Assembly (NCBI GenBank): GCA_038380435.1
Contig: JAWZYU010000034.1
Coordinates: forward strand, 24,655,404-24,719,403
DNA: 64,000 nt
Source of the DNA: Ryuthela nishihirai
Lineage: Eukaryota > Arthropoda > Arachnida > Araneae > Heptathelidae
Direction: 5' to 3'
Of the stretch, positions 31,455-41,289 are shown one piece after another. The notes under the pieces were generated by a model that worked only from the letters and a program-made list of their open reading frames with translations, was not told the DNA's origin and ran no database searches. The first letter of the stretch is position 1; every line of letters starts with the position of its first letter. A program made the translations under genes and the position numbers.

Positions 31455-32230
31455 CAGTCGCTCAAAAAAGTATCCGAATACTATGGTTGATACAGAATTC
31501 AGCAAAAAATATCTGGCAAAGATTTTTTCTTTTAAATTAGTGACTTAGCAACCTTCGTGTAACGTTGCCAGCAATTCAGAAAAAGTATCTGGTAACGATT
31601 TTTTTAGAAATTAATGATCTGGCAACCTTCGTGTAGGTTGATTACAGAATTCAAAAAAAAATATCTGGCAAAGTTTTTTTAATTTGTAATCTGGCAACTA
31701 TTTTTTTAGAAATCATTGCTAGCACGTGTCACGTGACACGAAGGTTGCCAGATCACTAATTTCTAAAAAAATCGCTGCCAGATATTTTTCCTGAATTCTG
31801 TGATCTACCATCGTGTTCGGATACTTCTTTAATATATATAATGCGTATGAATATATAATGCAATGAATATGGAGCGTGTGCAGTTACCGTTCACAGCAAA
31901 CTGGAGCGGTTGCGGTTAATGTTCACAGCACATTGGATCGTGTGAGCTCACAAAGACCTGGATCGTGTGGGCTCACGGAAATATTGATCCTGTGCAGTTA
32001 CCGTTCACAGCAAACTGGAGCGTATGCAGTAACTGCACACGCTCCAGTTTGCTGTGAACGGTAACTGGAGCGTGTACAGTTGCTGTACACGCTCCAGATA
32101 TTTTTCCTGAATTCTGCAATCACGTGACACGAAGATTGCCAGATCACTAATTTCTAAAAAAATCGCTGCCAGATATTTTTTCTGAATTCTGTAATCTACC
32201 ATCGTGTTCCGATACTTTTTTGAGCGACTA
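31455..32230. mobile_element. Composite Tc1-type foldback with internal tandem repeats
   Basis: The left end is CAGTCGCTCAAAAAAG after TA (31453-31454); the right end is GAGCGACTA before TA (32231-32232). Several extra arm copies lie inside, including a right-arm copy ending at TTCGGATACTTC near 31828. An unrelated repeat block then lies at 31861-32100. The palindrome core CACGTG is at 31730-31735. Confidence 0.85.
31861..32100. repeat. Repeats of GGAGCG...TTCACAGCA with terminal hairpins
   Basis: Direct copies of GTGCAGTTACCGTTCACAGC occur at 31878 and 31996, with looser copies between, followed by an inverted copy at about 32030-32065. The final 32066-32098 is a stem CTGGAGCGTGTACAG, loop TTG, and the complementary stem. 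Confidence 0.82.
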
Positions 32231-32232
32231 TA

Positions 32233-32925
32233 CATGATGAATTTCACTGAAATGACGTTGAAAAAATATATTTCCTTGCTCCTTTGTTCACAAGTGAAAG
32301 AACATAAAAAAAACTCTATAAACAAATATTGGGATCTGAAAAGGTTAAGAAAAAAAAATTCCCAGACTTCATCATTTCCTTCAGCTTATCCCGAACAAGA
32401 ATGCACACAAAAACCGTGACCGTAAATGGGTCTGCAGTTCATAAGCCTCTGATACATCGAGTGAACAGAGATTCAGAATCAAAGGAACTGAGCCTCTACT
32501 TGGTTATAAAGATAACGGAAAGAATCGAAAGTTTAACTTAAGAAACTAGATCAGTAGCACAAAGCAGGAAAAAAAGTGTTCACCTTTCCACAAAGGAAAT
32601 ATATTTCTCTTAAAGATAGTAACATCACGAAAGGGTGGTGTACGCCGTGACTAGGTGTGTAATTGATCATAACGGTCTGCTTCCGATCAATGCTAGCACC
32701 TATTTATCAAACCCAGGAAGTATCAGATTATTGCACTGAACCTGTTCGTACAGATTCTGAAATCTTTTTTCTGTTATTGGCAATGTATTGGACAATTGTT
32801 TAAGATGTTGAAATTTTTAACCTTTTTTTATGTTTACAAGTGCAGGATTCTGTTACGGGCATGTTTGATTGAGCCATATTCTGTCTATGATCGATATCGT
32901 AATTTTTAAATCAGGTAAGACAATG
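32233..32925. other. Unique AT-rich DNA
   Basis: No gene, RNA or named repeat was seen. The short frames at 32204-32419 and 32329-32541 lack features of a real protein. Confidence 0.45.
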
Positions 32926-33480
32926 CAGTGGATACGGAGATAAAATTTGTCAAATCTGATCTGAAAATAGACTGGATGACAAATGTTGCAATTTGTAAAA
33001 TCTAGTCTCACAATAGAGTGAATGACAGCTATTACGATTTGTCAAATCTGCTCTAAAATAATGTGGATAAGAGATATCACAATTTGTAAAATCTGGTCTC
33101 AAAATAGAGTGCATAAGAGATATAACAATTTCTAAAATCTAGTCTCACAATCGAGTGGATGACAGATATTACGATTTGTGAAATCTGCTCTAAAAGAAAG
33201 TGGATGGCAGATATCACAATTTGTAAAATCTAATCTCACAATAGATCGGATGACAGATATCACAATTTGTGAAATCTACTCTGAAATAAAGTGGATAACA
33301 GATATAACAATTTGTAAAATCTAGTCTCACAATAGAGTGGGTGACAGATATTACGATTTGTCAAATCTGCTCTAAAATAAAGTGGATAACAGATATCACA
33401 TATTGTAAAATACAGGCTCACAATCGTGTGGATACGATATCGCAATTGTCAAACCTGGTCCTAGTTTGAATGATGATTAT
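32926..33480 (+). repeat. 45-bp satellite arranged as 90-bp dimers
   Basis: Two monomer types alternate: one with AAAATCTAGTCTCACAATAG, the other with CAAATCTGCTCTAAAATAA. Both continue with AGTGGATRACAGATAT-like sequence. The 61-codon minus frame at 33260-33445 is repeat sequence. Confidence 0.88.
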
Positions 33481-34730
33481 TGCAATTGTCAAACGATGGC
33501 ATTTTATTATTAAAAATTGAATAAAGATTATTACAATTGTCAAACCTAACCTGGTCCAGTATGAATGAAGATCATGAAAATTTTCCAACCTACTACTAAC
33601 TTCAATGATGAAGATTATTATAATTGTTAAACCTGGTCCAGTATGAATGAAGGTTGTTAAAATTTTCGAACCTAGACCTAATGTAAATGAAAGTTATTAC
33701 AACTGCCAAACCTGGTCCTACTTTGAATCGAGATCATTACAACTGTCAAACCTGGTCCTAATTTGAATCAAGATCATTACAACTGTCAAACCTGGTCCTA
33801 CTTTGAATCAAGATCATTACAACTGTCAAACCTGGTCCTACTTTGAATCAAGATCATCACAACTGTCAAACCTGGTCCTACTTTGAATCAAGATCATTAC
33901 AACTGTCAAACCTGGTCCTACTTCGAATCGAGATCATTACAACTGTCAAACCTGGTCGTACTTTGAATCAAGATCATTACAACTGCTAAACCTGGTCTTA
34001 CTTTGAATCAAGATCATTACAACTCTCAAACCTGGTCCTACTTTGAATCAAGATCATCACAACTGTCAAACCTGGTCCTACTTTGAATCAAGATCATTAC
34101 AACTGCTAAACCTGGTCTTACTTTGAATCGAGATCATTACAACTGTCAAACCTGGTCCTAATTTGAATCAAGATCATTACAACTGTCAAACCTGGTCCTA
34201 CTTTGAATCAAGATCATTACAACTGTCAAATCTGGTCCTACTTTGAATCAAGATCATTACAACTGCTAAACCTGGTCTTACTTTGAATCAAGATCATTAC
34301 AACTGTCAAACCTGGTCCTATCTTGAATCAAGATCATTACAACTGTCAAACCTGGTCCTACTTTGAATCGAGATCATTACAACTGTCAAACCTGGTCCTA
34401 TCTTGAATCAAGATCATCACAACTGTCAAACTTGGTCCTACTTTGAATTAAGATCATTACAACTGTCAAACCTAGTCCTACTTTGAATCAAGATCATTAC
34501 AACTGCTAAACCTGGTCTTACTTTGAATCAAGATCATTACAACTGTCAAACCTGGTCCTATCTTGAATCAAGATCATCACAACTGTCAAACCTGGTCCTA
34601 CTTTAAATCAAGATCATTACAACTGTCAAACCTGGTTCTACTTTGAATCAAGATCATTACAATTGTCAAACTAGTCCTGGTTTCACTTGCGTTTATTACA
34701 ACTGTCTAGGTGGTCCTAGTTTCAATGAAG
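33481..34730 (+). repeat. 40-bp satellite, regular core of about 25 units
   Basis: From about 33700 to 34680 the period is exactly 40 bp, with CAAACCTGGTCCTACTTTG and AATCAAGATCATTACAACTG parts. The left edge (33481-33700) has longer, diverged units. A variant unit with CTAAACCTGGTCTTAC occurs at 33981, 34101, 34261 and 34501, all multiples of 40 apart, marking block duplication. Confidence 0.94.
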
Positions 34731-35595
34731 AATATTAAATTTGTCAGGATGTCTCTGATAATAGTCAGGAGTGTGTATCTGACAAACCGTCCCCCTAGTC
34801 CAACAATGGAATGAATAACACATATTGCATTTACCAAGCAAAGTGATCATTTGAATTGGACAATTCATCAAGCACGGCACAATGTAATGAATATTACTGT
34901 TTACCAACTATGTTCAACAACAGAGTGTATAATTGATGTCACATTATTCGGACAAGACCACACAATCGAATGGACAAAGGATATTGAAATTACCAAACAT
35001 TGTTCAAGAATAAAGTGGTTAACTCAGCTGGGAGACCTCTTCTGAAAACTGAAAAATTCATCTTATATTCGTCAGTCATGGAAATGGATATTGTCCATTA
35101 GGTTGGGTTGGGTTGTTTTACCTCTGAGCGGCACTTTTTTGCACACCATGGGCTAAATGGCCAGGTCACATGGACCCCGAAGGCTCAGAGAAGTTTGGGG
35201 ACCCACTGGAACATCTGTTGGGAGACAGATGGTTGCCTCCCGTCAAGGCCATTCAGCGTGTTCTTTAATGTGCACAGGGTATGTCTCTCCCGCACAAGGG
35301 TCCACGGCTTAACGTCCCATCCGACGGACGGCGGCCTTTCCAAACCCATCGGTGTCCCCTACTGACCGTGGGCAGGGCGGGGAATTTTGCGGAGATAAAT
35401 CTCAACGCTGACCCAGCTGGGACTCGAACTACAGATTACGAGCCTGGCGCGCTACCGACTGAGCCACCCCCGCCCCCATTGTCCATTAGAGAGAGGATAA
35501 GAGATAACACAAGTATCAATTCTGGTCTGATAATAAAGTGGATAACATTTATTATAATTGCTAAACTTATTTTAACAACAGAGTGAATCATTAGT
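34731..35595 (+). repeat. Degenerate 45-bp satellite, interrupted by SINE-A
   Basis: Loose copies around ACAGAGTGTATAATTGATG and AATAAAGTGGATAACA occur on both sides of the SINE-A at 35102-35477, so the older satellite extended from 32.9 to 35.6 kb before that insertion. Confidence 0.65.
35102..35477 (-). mobile_element. SINE-A inserted in the satellite, with TSD
   Basis: A complete minus-strand single-module copy with small deletions near 35195 and 35430. A 12-bp direct repeat ATTGTCCATTAG flanks it at 35090-35101 and 35478-35489. Confidence 0.95.
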
Positions 35596-35985
35596 ATAGG
35601 GGTGTAGCTATAAGGGGTGGTCCCCCCTCCCCCAAGGTTAATCGGAGTTGGCAAAATTCGAAGCGACTTTGGAAAATCCAGGTGAATTATGAAAACTGGG
35701 ATTTTTTCTTTTTTCTTTTTGCAAAATTAATAGGAGTTAGCGAAATCTAAACAACTTGCCAAAATCTAGGGTAGTTGCCAAATCGAGGCAACTTGGCAAA
35801 AAACTCTACAGCAGTTAGCAAATTTCGAAGCCAATTAATAAAATACAGGTGAGTTGCAAAAACTCGGATTGTTTTTGTGAAATTAAGGAGAGTTGGCAAA
35901 ATCATGACAACTTGGCCAAATCTTCGGGAGTTGGCAATATCGGGACAACTTGGAATAATTGTAGAATTGGGTTGTTTGATTAGTC
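35596..35985. repeat. Degenerate repeats of the GTTGGCAAAAT type
   Basis: Motifs such as GAGTTGGCAAAAT, CAACTTGGCAAAA and GAGTTGCAAAAACTCG recur about 25-35 bp apart. A GGGGTGTAGCTATAAGGGGTGG start at 35599 may be the end of a DNA transposon. The block is followed by poly(C) and (CA)n near 35985-36012. Confidence 0.55.
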
Positions 35986-36119
35986 CCCCCCCCCCACACA
36001 CACACACACACAGAACCAAATCCTCGGTGCGTCTGCGATAGAGACAAAAGTTATGTAAAGATCTTATTTTCTCATTTAGTAAAATTTTACTTCCGAGTTG
36101 GAAGTTTTTCGTCGTCACC

Positions 36120-36245
36120 CCTCTCCCAACCATAAGGGACCGCTGACGGAATCGAACCCGAGGAAACATGCCACAGCAGGCATGTATCTACAGAGTTGTG
36201 GGTTTCGAGTCCCGCTGCGTCAGTGATCATTTTTTTTCAGATGAA
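36120..36245. mobile_element. tRNA-like remnants, possibly SINE-C
   Basis: GGAATCGAACCCGAGG at 36148 is the complement of a B-box-like sequence, and GGGTTTCGAGTCCC at 36200 is a B-box-like sequence on the plus strand, followed by TGCGTCAGTGATCA. The pair looks like two opposed tRNA-like ends. Confidence 0.45.
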
Positions 36246-36273
36246 TAATTGTTGAATTTCATATCTAAAGCTA

Positions 36274-36760
36274 CAGTCGCTCAAAGAAGTATCCGAACAC
36301 TGTGGTTGATTACAGAATTCGGAAAAAATATCTGGCAACGATTTTTTTTAGAAATTAGTGATCTGGCAACCTTCGTGTACAATCGCTCAAAGAAGTATCC
36401 GAACACTATGGTTGATTACAGAATTCGGAAAAAATATCTGGCAACGATTTTTTTTAGATATTAGTGATCTGATAACCTTCGCGTACAGTCGCTAAAAAAA
36501 GTATCCGAACACTATGATTGATTACAGAATTCAGAAAAAATATCTGGCAACGATTTTTTTTTTTTTTTTGAAATTAGTGATCTGGCAACTTTTGTGTACA
36601 GTCGCTCAAAGAAGTATCCAAACACTATGGTTGATTACAGAATTCAGAAAAAAATGTCTAGTAACGCCTTCGTGTCACGTGACACGAAGGTTACCAGATC
36701 ACGAATTTCTAAAAAAAAATCGTTGCCAGATATTTTTTCGGATACTTTTTTGAGCGATTG
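36274..36760. mobile_element. Tc1-type foldback with four left ends
   Basis: Left-end motifs (CAGTCGCTCAAAGAAG or close variants) begin at about 36274, 36381, 36486 and 36598, each after TA and about 105-112 bp apart. Only one right end (TTTTTTGAGCGATTG at 36760) is present. The palindrome core CACGTG is at 36676-36681 in the last copy. Confidence 0.87.
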
Positions 36761-36761
36761 T

Positions 36762-37246
36762 ACCATTCTCGATTCAGGCTCGATAATAGAGTCGATAGAG
36801 TACAACCGAGTTTCCAAAAGAGCTAAAGAAAAAAAAACATTATGTGAAGCAGTTCATAAAGAGAAAGAGAAAAGTCGAAAATGGCCGAGGTAAGAAATCG
36901 GTTTCGTGAAACCACAATAAGAAAACAAAAATCTGTGGCATTTAAAAAAACAGAATGCAGCAAATCTTTTACCTCTGAAATCAGAGATTTCCAACGAATC
37001 AAATTGCGAAGTTTGATGGATCTCTGTAACCTCTGATATGCTGTCTGACAGACTGATGTATAGTTCGGTGTTTACGATCACGACCAACATATGTTTGTAG
37101 GTAAAAACAAGAAAGGCTTCCAAGTGTTTCCATTAATATTTATGATCCGATACAAGAGACCAGTCACGCTGAATATTCTAAGATTCGACCGAGTTTGTCT
37201 GAACAGAAATTCAGACGTTGATTTTGCTGATACTTCTCATTTTAAA
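36762..37246. other. Unique DNA
   Basis: No repeat family or coding exon was recognised. The 89-codon minus frame at 36854-37123 shows no known domain. Confidence 0.45.
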
Positions 37247-38137
37247 GGGCGGGGGTGGTTCAGTCGGTAGCGCGCCAGGCTCGTAATCTGTAGTTTCCAG
37301 GTTCGAGTCCCAGCTGGGTCAGCATTGAGATTTCTCTGCACAAAACTCCCCGTCCTGCCCACGGTCAGTAGGGGACACCGATGGGCTTGGAAAGGCCGCC
37401 GTCCGTCGGATGGGACGTTAAGCCGTGGCCCGTGTGCGGGAGAGCCATACCCTGTGCACGTTAAAGAACACGCTGGATGGCCTTGACTGGAGGCTACCAT
37501 CTGTCTCCCAACAGCTGTTCCAGTGGGTCCCCTCCCCCAACCTTCTCTGAGCTTTCGTGGTCCTTGTGACCTGGCCATTTAGCCCATGGTGTGCAAAAAA
37601 GTGCCGCTCAGAGGTAAAACAACCCAACCCAACCCTGTAGTTCCCAGGTTCCAGTCCCAGCTGGGTCAGCATTGAGATTTATCTGCGCAAAACTCCCCGT
37701 CCTGCCCACGGTCAGTAGGGGACACCGATGGGCTTGGAAAGGCCGCCGTCCGTCGGATGGGACGTTAAGCCGTGGCTCCGTGTGCGGGAGAGCCATACCC
37801 TGTGCACTTTAAAGAAGACGCTGGATGGCCTTGACGGGAGGCTACCATATGGCTCCCAACAGTTGTTCCAGTGGGTCCCCTCTCCCAACCTTCTCTGTGC
37901 CTTTGGGGTCCTTGTGACCTGGCTATTTAGCCCATGGTGTGCAAAAAAAGTGCCATACACTGTGCACGTTAAAGAACACACTGGATGGCCTTGACGGGAG
38001 TCTACCATCTGTCTCCCAACAGCTCTTCTAGTGGGTCCCCTCCCCCAACCTTCTCTGAGCCCTCGGGGTCCTTGTGACCTGGCCAATTAGCCCATGGGGT
38101 GCAAAAAAAGTGCCGCTCAGAGGTAAAACAACGCAAC
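37247..38137 (+). mobile_element. Head-to-tail pair of SINE-A copies
   Basis: A complete copy (37247-37636) is followed directly by a second that starts inside its head at TGTAGTTCCCAGGTT and runs to 38137. The second copy has a 158-bp-type joint (AAAAAAAGTGCCATACAC) near 37950 and so carries two modules. Confidence 0.9.
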
Positions 38138-38384
38138 GGAACTCGAATTTTTACAATATTCGTTCAATACTCAAAGAGTTATAGAAGCTAGAATTTATCA
38201 CAACAGTTTTTCGTCATAATAAATAATGTACTTCAGAAATAAATTGAAACTTACATAACAGATATCGTTTAAAGACAATAGTCACGGCTTTCCGTTAACT
38301 TGGTAGTGTCGTGAGACGGAACCGGGGATTGCCGTGGTTGCGGAACATCGGGCAACAAATAGTACAACATATTGTAGGAGGTGT
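38138..38384. other. Unique DNA with a short motif shared with the 11.8-kb foldback
   Basis: TTTACAATATTCGTTCAATA at about 38150 resembles the foldback arm motif ATATTCGTTCAGTATTTAA, so a degraded relative may lie here. Confidence 0.4.
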
Positions 38385-38737
38385 TGGCCTGGCGCGCTAC
38401 CGACTCAGCCATCTCAGCCCCACAGCTCTTAGGAGACAGATGGAATCCTCTGGTGAAGGTCATCCAACGTGTTCTTTAATGTGTCCGTAATATGTCTCTT
38501 CTGCACACGGGGTCAGGCCTTAACATCCCATGAAATAGAAAGTGACCTTTCCAAGCCGGTCGGTGTCCCCTTTCCGACCGAGGGCAGAGTGGGGGGAGGG
38601 GTTAGCAATTTTTTTTTCTTATTTCTTTCATATTGCAGATGAATCTCAAAGCTGGCTCTGGTGTTATTCGAACCTGCGAACTGCCGATTGCGAGACAGCA
38701 GCGCTACCTACTGAGCTACCCATCCCTTTTCCAAGGT
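38385..38737 (-). mobile_element. Old SINE-A subfamily copy
   Basis: The minus-strand element keeps the order head, middle, module but differs throughout. The head reads GGGTAGCTCAGTAGGTAGCG with loop CTCGCAA, and the middle has GGGATGTTAAGGCC. A piece of head is also found to the left at 38385-38420. It is an older relative of the young SINE-A copies. Confidence 0.75.
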
Positions 38738-38814
38738 ATTAAGATTATTTTACGTTGCTAAAGTTTTTATAAATGAAAATTTGTTATCAGTTAAAAAACA
38801 AAAAGCGGTAGGGG

Positions 38815-38975
38815 GTGTGTGTGGCCGAGTGGTTAGCGTGCTTGGCTAATAATCAAAAGGACCTGGGTTCGTTGCGTTGTTTTTCTGCAGCTGAAGTCTC
38901 GCATACTCTCAGTCAGACCTCCTAGGGAAGCAGCTGCTTTAGAGGGTATTTATTTTTTTTTTTCAAAAAAGAAAA
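38815..38975 (+). mobile_element. SINE-B, diverged
   Basis: GTGTGGCCGAGTGGTTAGCG, GCTTGGCTAATAATC and GACCTGGGTTCG form the head. The body is shortened to CCTAGGGAAGCAGCTGCTT and a T-rich tail. Confidence 0.85.
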
Positions 38976-39290
38976 CATTTCATCTGCAAGAAAAAGTAAA
39001 GAAAATCCAAATTTGGGGTTTTAGAAAATATTATCTGTTCTGTCTACTATTGAATAATTTCTTCTGAAAATCTAATTTAACCTTCTAGGCTATTGTTTAA
39101 AATTCAGAATGTCCTACTACAGCTTTTAATATGATCTAACACAGGAGCATTTTTAGCATTTTTGTAAATGGCTTACGAAATGCTAAATTAATGATTCAAA
39201 TTTCAGATTTAAATTTCAACAATTGTATATTTTTTACTGTTTACTGATGATGATGGATCAGGACCTCAAATATAATCTCTTGCACTTTAA
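38976..39290. other. AT-rich unique DNA
   Basis: No gene or repeat was recognised in this interval. Confidence 0.45.
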
Positions 39291-39676
39291 ACCTGGGAGG
39301 GGATGGCACAATCGGTAGAGCACCAGGCTCGTAATCTGTAGTTCCTAGGTTCGAGTCCCAGCTGGGTCAGCGTTGAGATTTATCTCCACAAAATTCCCCG
39401 CCCTGCCCACGGTCAGTAGGGGACACCAATGGGCTTGGAAAGGCCGCCGTCCGTCACATGGGACATTAAGCCGTGGCACCGTGTATGGAGAGACATACCC
39501 TGTGCACGTTAAAGAACACGCTGGATGGCCTTTACGTGAAACTACCATCTCTCTCCCAACAGCTGTTCCAGTGGGTCCTCTCCTCCCAACTTTCTTTGAG
39601 CCCTCGGGGTCCTTGTGACTTAGCCATTTAGCCCATTGTGTACAAAAAGTGCCGCTCACAGGTAAAACAACCCAAC
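39291..39676 (+). mobile_element. SINE-A copy
   Basis: The full element has a slightly diverged head (GGATGGCACAATCGGTAGAG), an intact B box and the complete module. The tail CAACCCAAC is short and adjoins a foldback element eight bases later. Confidence 0.9.
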
Positions 39677-39684
39677 ACCTTATA

Positions 39685-39899
39685 CAGTCGCTTAAAAAAG
39701 TATCCGAACACTATGGTTGATTACAGAATTCAGAAAAAAATATCTGGCAACGATTTTTTAGAAATTAATGACCTGGCAACCTTCGTGTCACGTGACACGA
39801 AGTTGCCAGATCACTAATTTCTAAAAAAAATCGTTGCCAGATATTTTTTTCTGAATTCTGTAATCAACCATAGTGTTCGGATACTTTTTTGAGCGACTG
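39685..39899. mobile_element. Tc1-type foldback MITE, 215 bp
   Basis: The ends are CAGTCGCTTAAAAAAG and the complement of CAGTCGCTCAAAAAAG. The whole element is a near-perfect palindrome centred on CACGTG at 39789-39794. TA precedes the left end; the right flank reads TG, followed at once by a SINE-B tail. Confidence 0.92.
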
Positions 39900-39945
39900 T
39901 GCTTGAGGGGGTATTTATTTTTTATTTTATTTACCTAACTAGGGC
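39900..39945 (+). mobile_element. SINE-B tail remnant
   Basis: GCTTGAGGGGGTATTTATT and following ATTT-type sequence are the last part of a SINE-B; the rest is not present to the left of the foldback. Confidence 0.7.
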
Positions 39946-39983
39946 CAGATCTAATGTGGAAAGTGGGGGAGGAAGATCATGTC

Positions 39984-40379
39984 AGGGGCGGGGGTGGCTC
40001 AGTCAGTAGCGCGCCAGGCTGGTAATCTGTAGTTCCCAGGTTCGAGTCCCAGCTGGGCAAGCGTTGAGATTTATCTCCGCAAAATTCCCCGCCCTGCCCA
40101 CGGTCAGTAGGGGACACCGATGGGCTTGGAAAGGCCGCCGTCCGTCGCATGGGACGTTAAGCCGTGGCCCCGTGTGTGGGAGAGCCATACCCTGTGCACG
40201 TTAAAGAACACGCTGGATGGCCTTGACGGGAGGCTACCATCTGTCTCCCAACAGCTGTTCCAGTGGGTCCCCTCTCCCAACCTTCTCTGAGCCTTTGGGG
40301 TCCATGTGACCTGGCCATTTAGCCCATGGTGTGCAAAAAAGTGCCGCTCAGAGGTAAAACAATCCAACCCAACCCTATA
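39984..40379 (+). mobile_element. Full-length SINE-A with TSD
   Basis: A complete single-module copy with a good head and AATCCAACCCAACCC tail. The 12-bp direct repeat GAAGATCATGTC flanks it at 39972-39983 and 40380-40391. Confidence 0.96.
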
Positions 40380-40391
40380 GAAGATCATGTC

Positions 40392-40883
40392 CCATCACTT
40401 TTGAGAATGCTAGTAACCAGAATGGAGGGGAAAAACTATCAAAAATATATATTTTACATTTTTTTTAAAGAATTTGTTTAAAAAAACGTTGCAACGAAAG
40501 GTATGAGATCATTGCCTGGCACTCTAAAATTTCAAATTCCCAACATAAATAGATCCTTTGCCACGTTCGATTAAAGTTGGGGAACTTCTAAAATTTCCCA
40601 CCGTTAGAGGGCGCAATTTAAACTTTTGGGCAATTCGGCAAATGCGAAACGTAATATTTCCTTAATACCTATCAACGTAAAAAAAAATTATTTATCTCTA
40701 TAAAGCAAAATGTCGTATGTCTACAGACAGACAGACAAGAAGATGAACAGATGATAAAATATATGTTTTGATTGCACTATGATTGAGTAAACACCGACAG
40801 GAAAAATAATACATCCAAAAAACCGAAAAGCATTCCTTGTATTAGTGTTCTATGCTTGCAATAATCTTAGCGGTAGTTGAGTA
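40392..40883. other. Unique DNA with a short CAGA repeat
   Basis: GACAGACAGACA lies near 40728. The sequence around TAGAGGGCGCAATTT and the CAGA run could be the 3' end of an unrecognised retroelement, but nothing decisive was seen. Confidence 0.4.
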
Positions 40884-41095
40884 CAGTCGCTCAAAAAAAT
40901 ATCCGAACACTATGGTTCATTGCAGAATTCAGAAAAAATATCTGGCAAACATTTTTTTTTCAGAAATTAGTGATCTGGCAACCTTCGTGTCACGTGACAC
41001 GAAGGTTGCCAGATATTTTAACTACGGCTGATTACAGAATTCAGAAAAAATATCTGGCAACGATTTTTTTTTTAGAAATTAATGACACGAAAGGC
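40884..41095. mobile_element. Tc1-type foldback, right end missing
   Basis: The left end is CAGTCGCTCAAAAAAATATCC, with the palindrome core at 40991-40996. Instead of a right arm with its terminus, a second left-arm-like stretch (GATTACAGAATTCAG) follows and breaks off near 41090. Confidence 0.82.
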
Positions 41096-41289
41096 CAACC
41101 CACCAGGGCAAACCACATCAAGGTTAAGAATCACTGCCTTATGATATTGGAAGGGTTACAGGTTATAAAAAATATTTATTTTTTTGTTAAGTGTTCTTTC
41201 ACTTCTAGTAGTGAATCGCTATCAACCTCTATAATATTCACCTCAAAAATCGTTCATCACGATAGACCCAGCTTTATTCCCATCGACCC

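Noticed and set aside
33700..34680. CRISPR-like regular 40-bp repeats
   Set aside because: The entire 40 bp is conserved from unit to unit, so no variable spacer exists. It is a minisatellite.
36854..37123. 89-codon minus-strand frame
   Set aside because: No recognisable domain or supporting signal; the length is within chance for AT-rich DNA.
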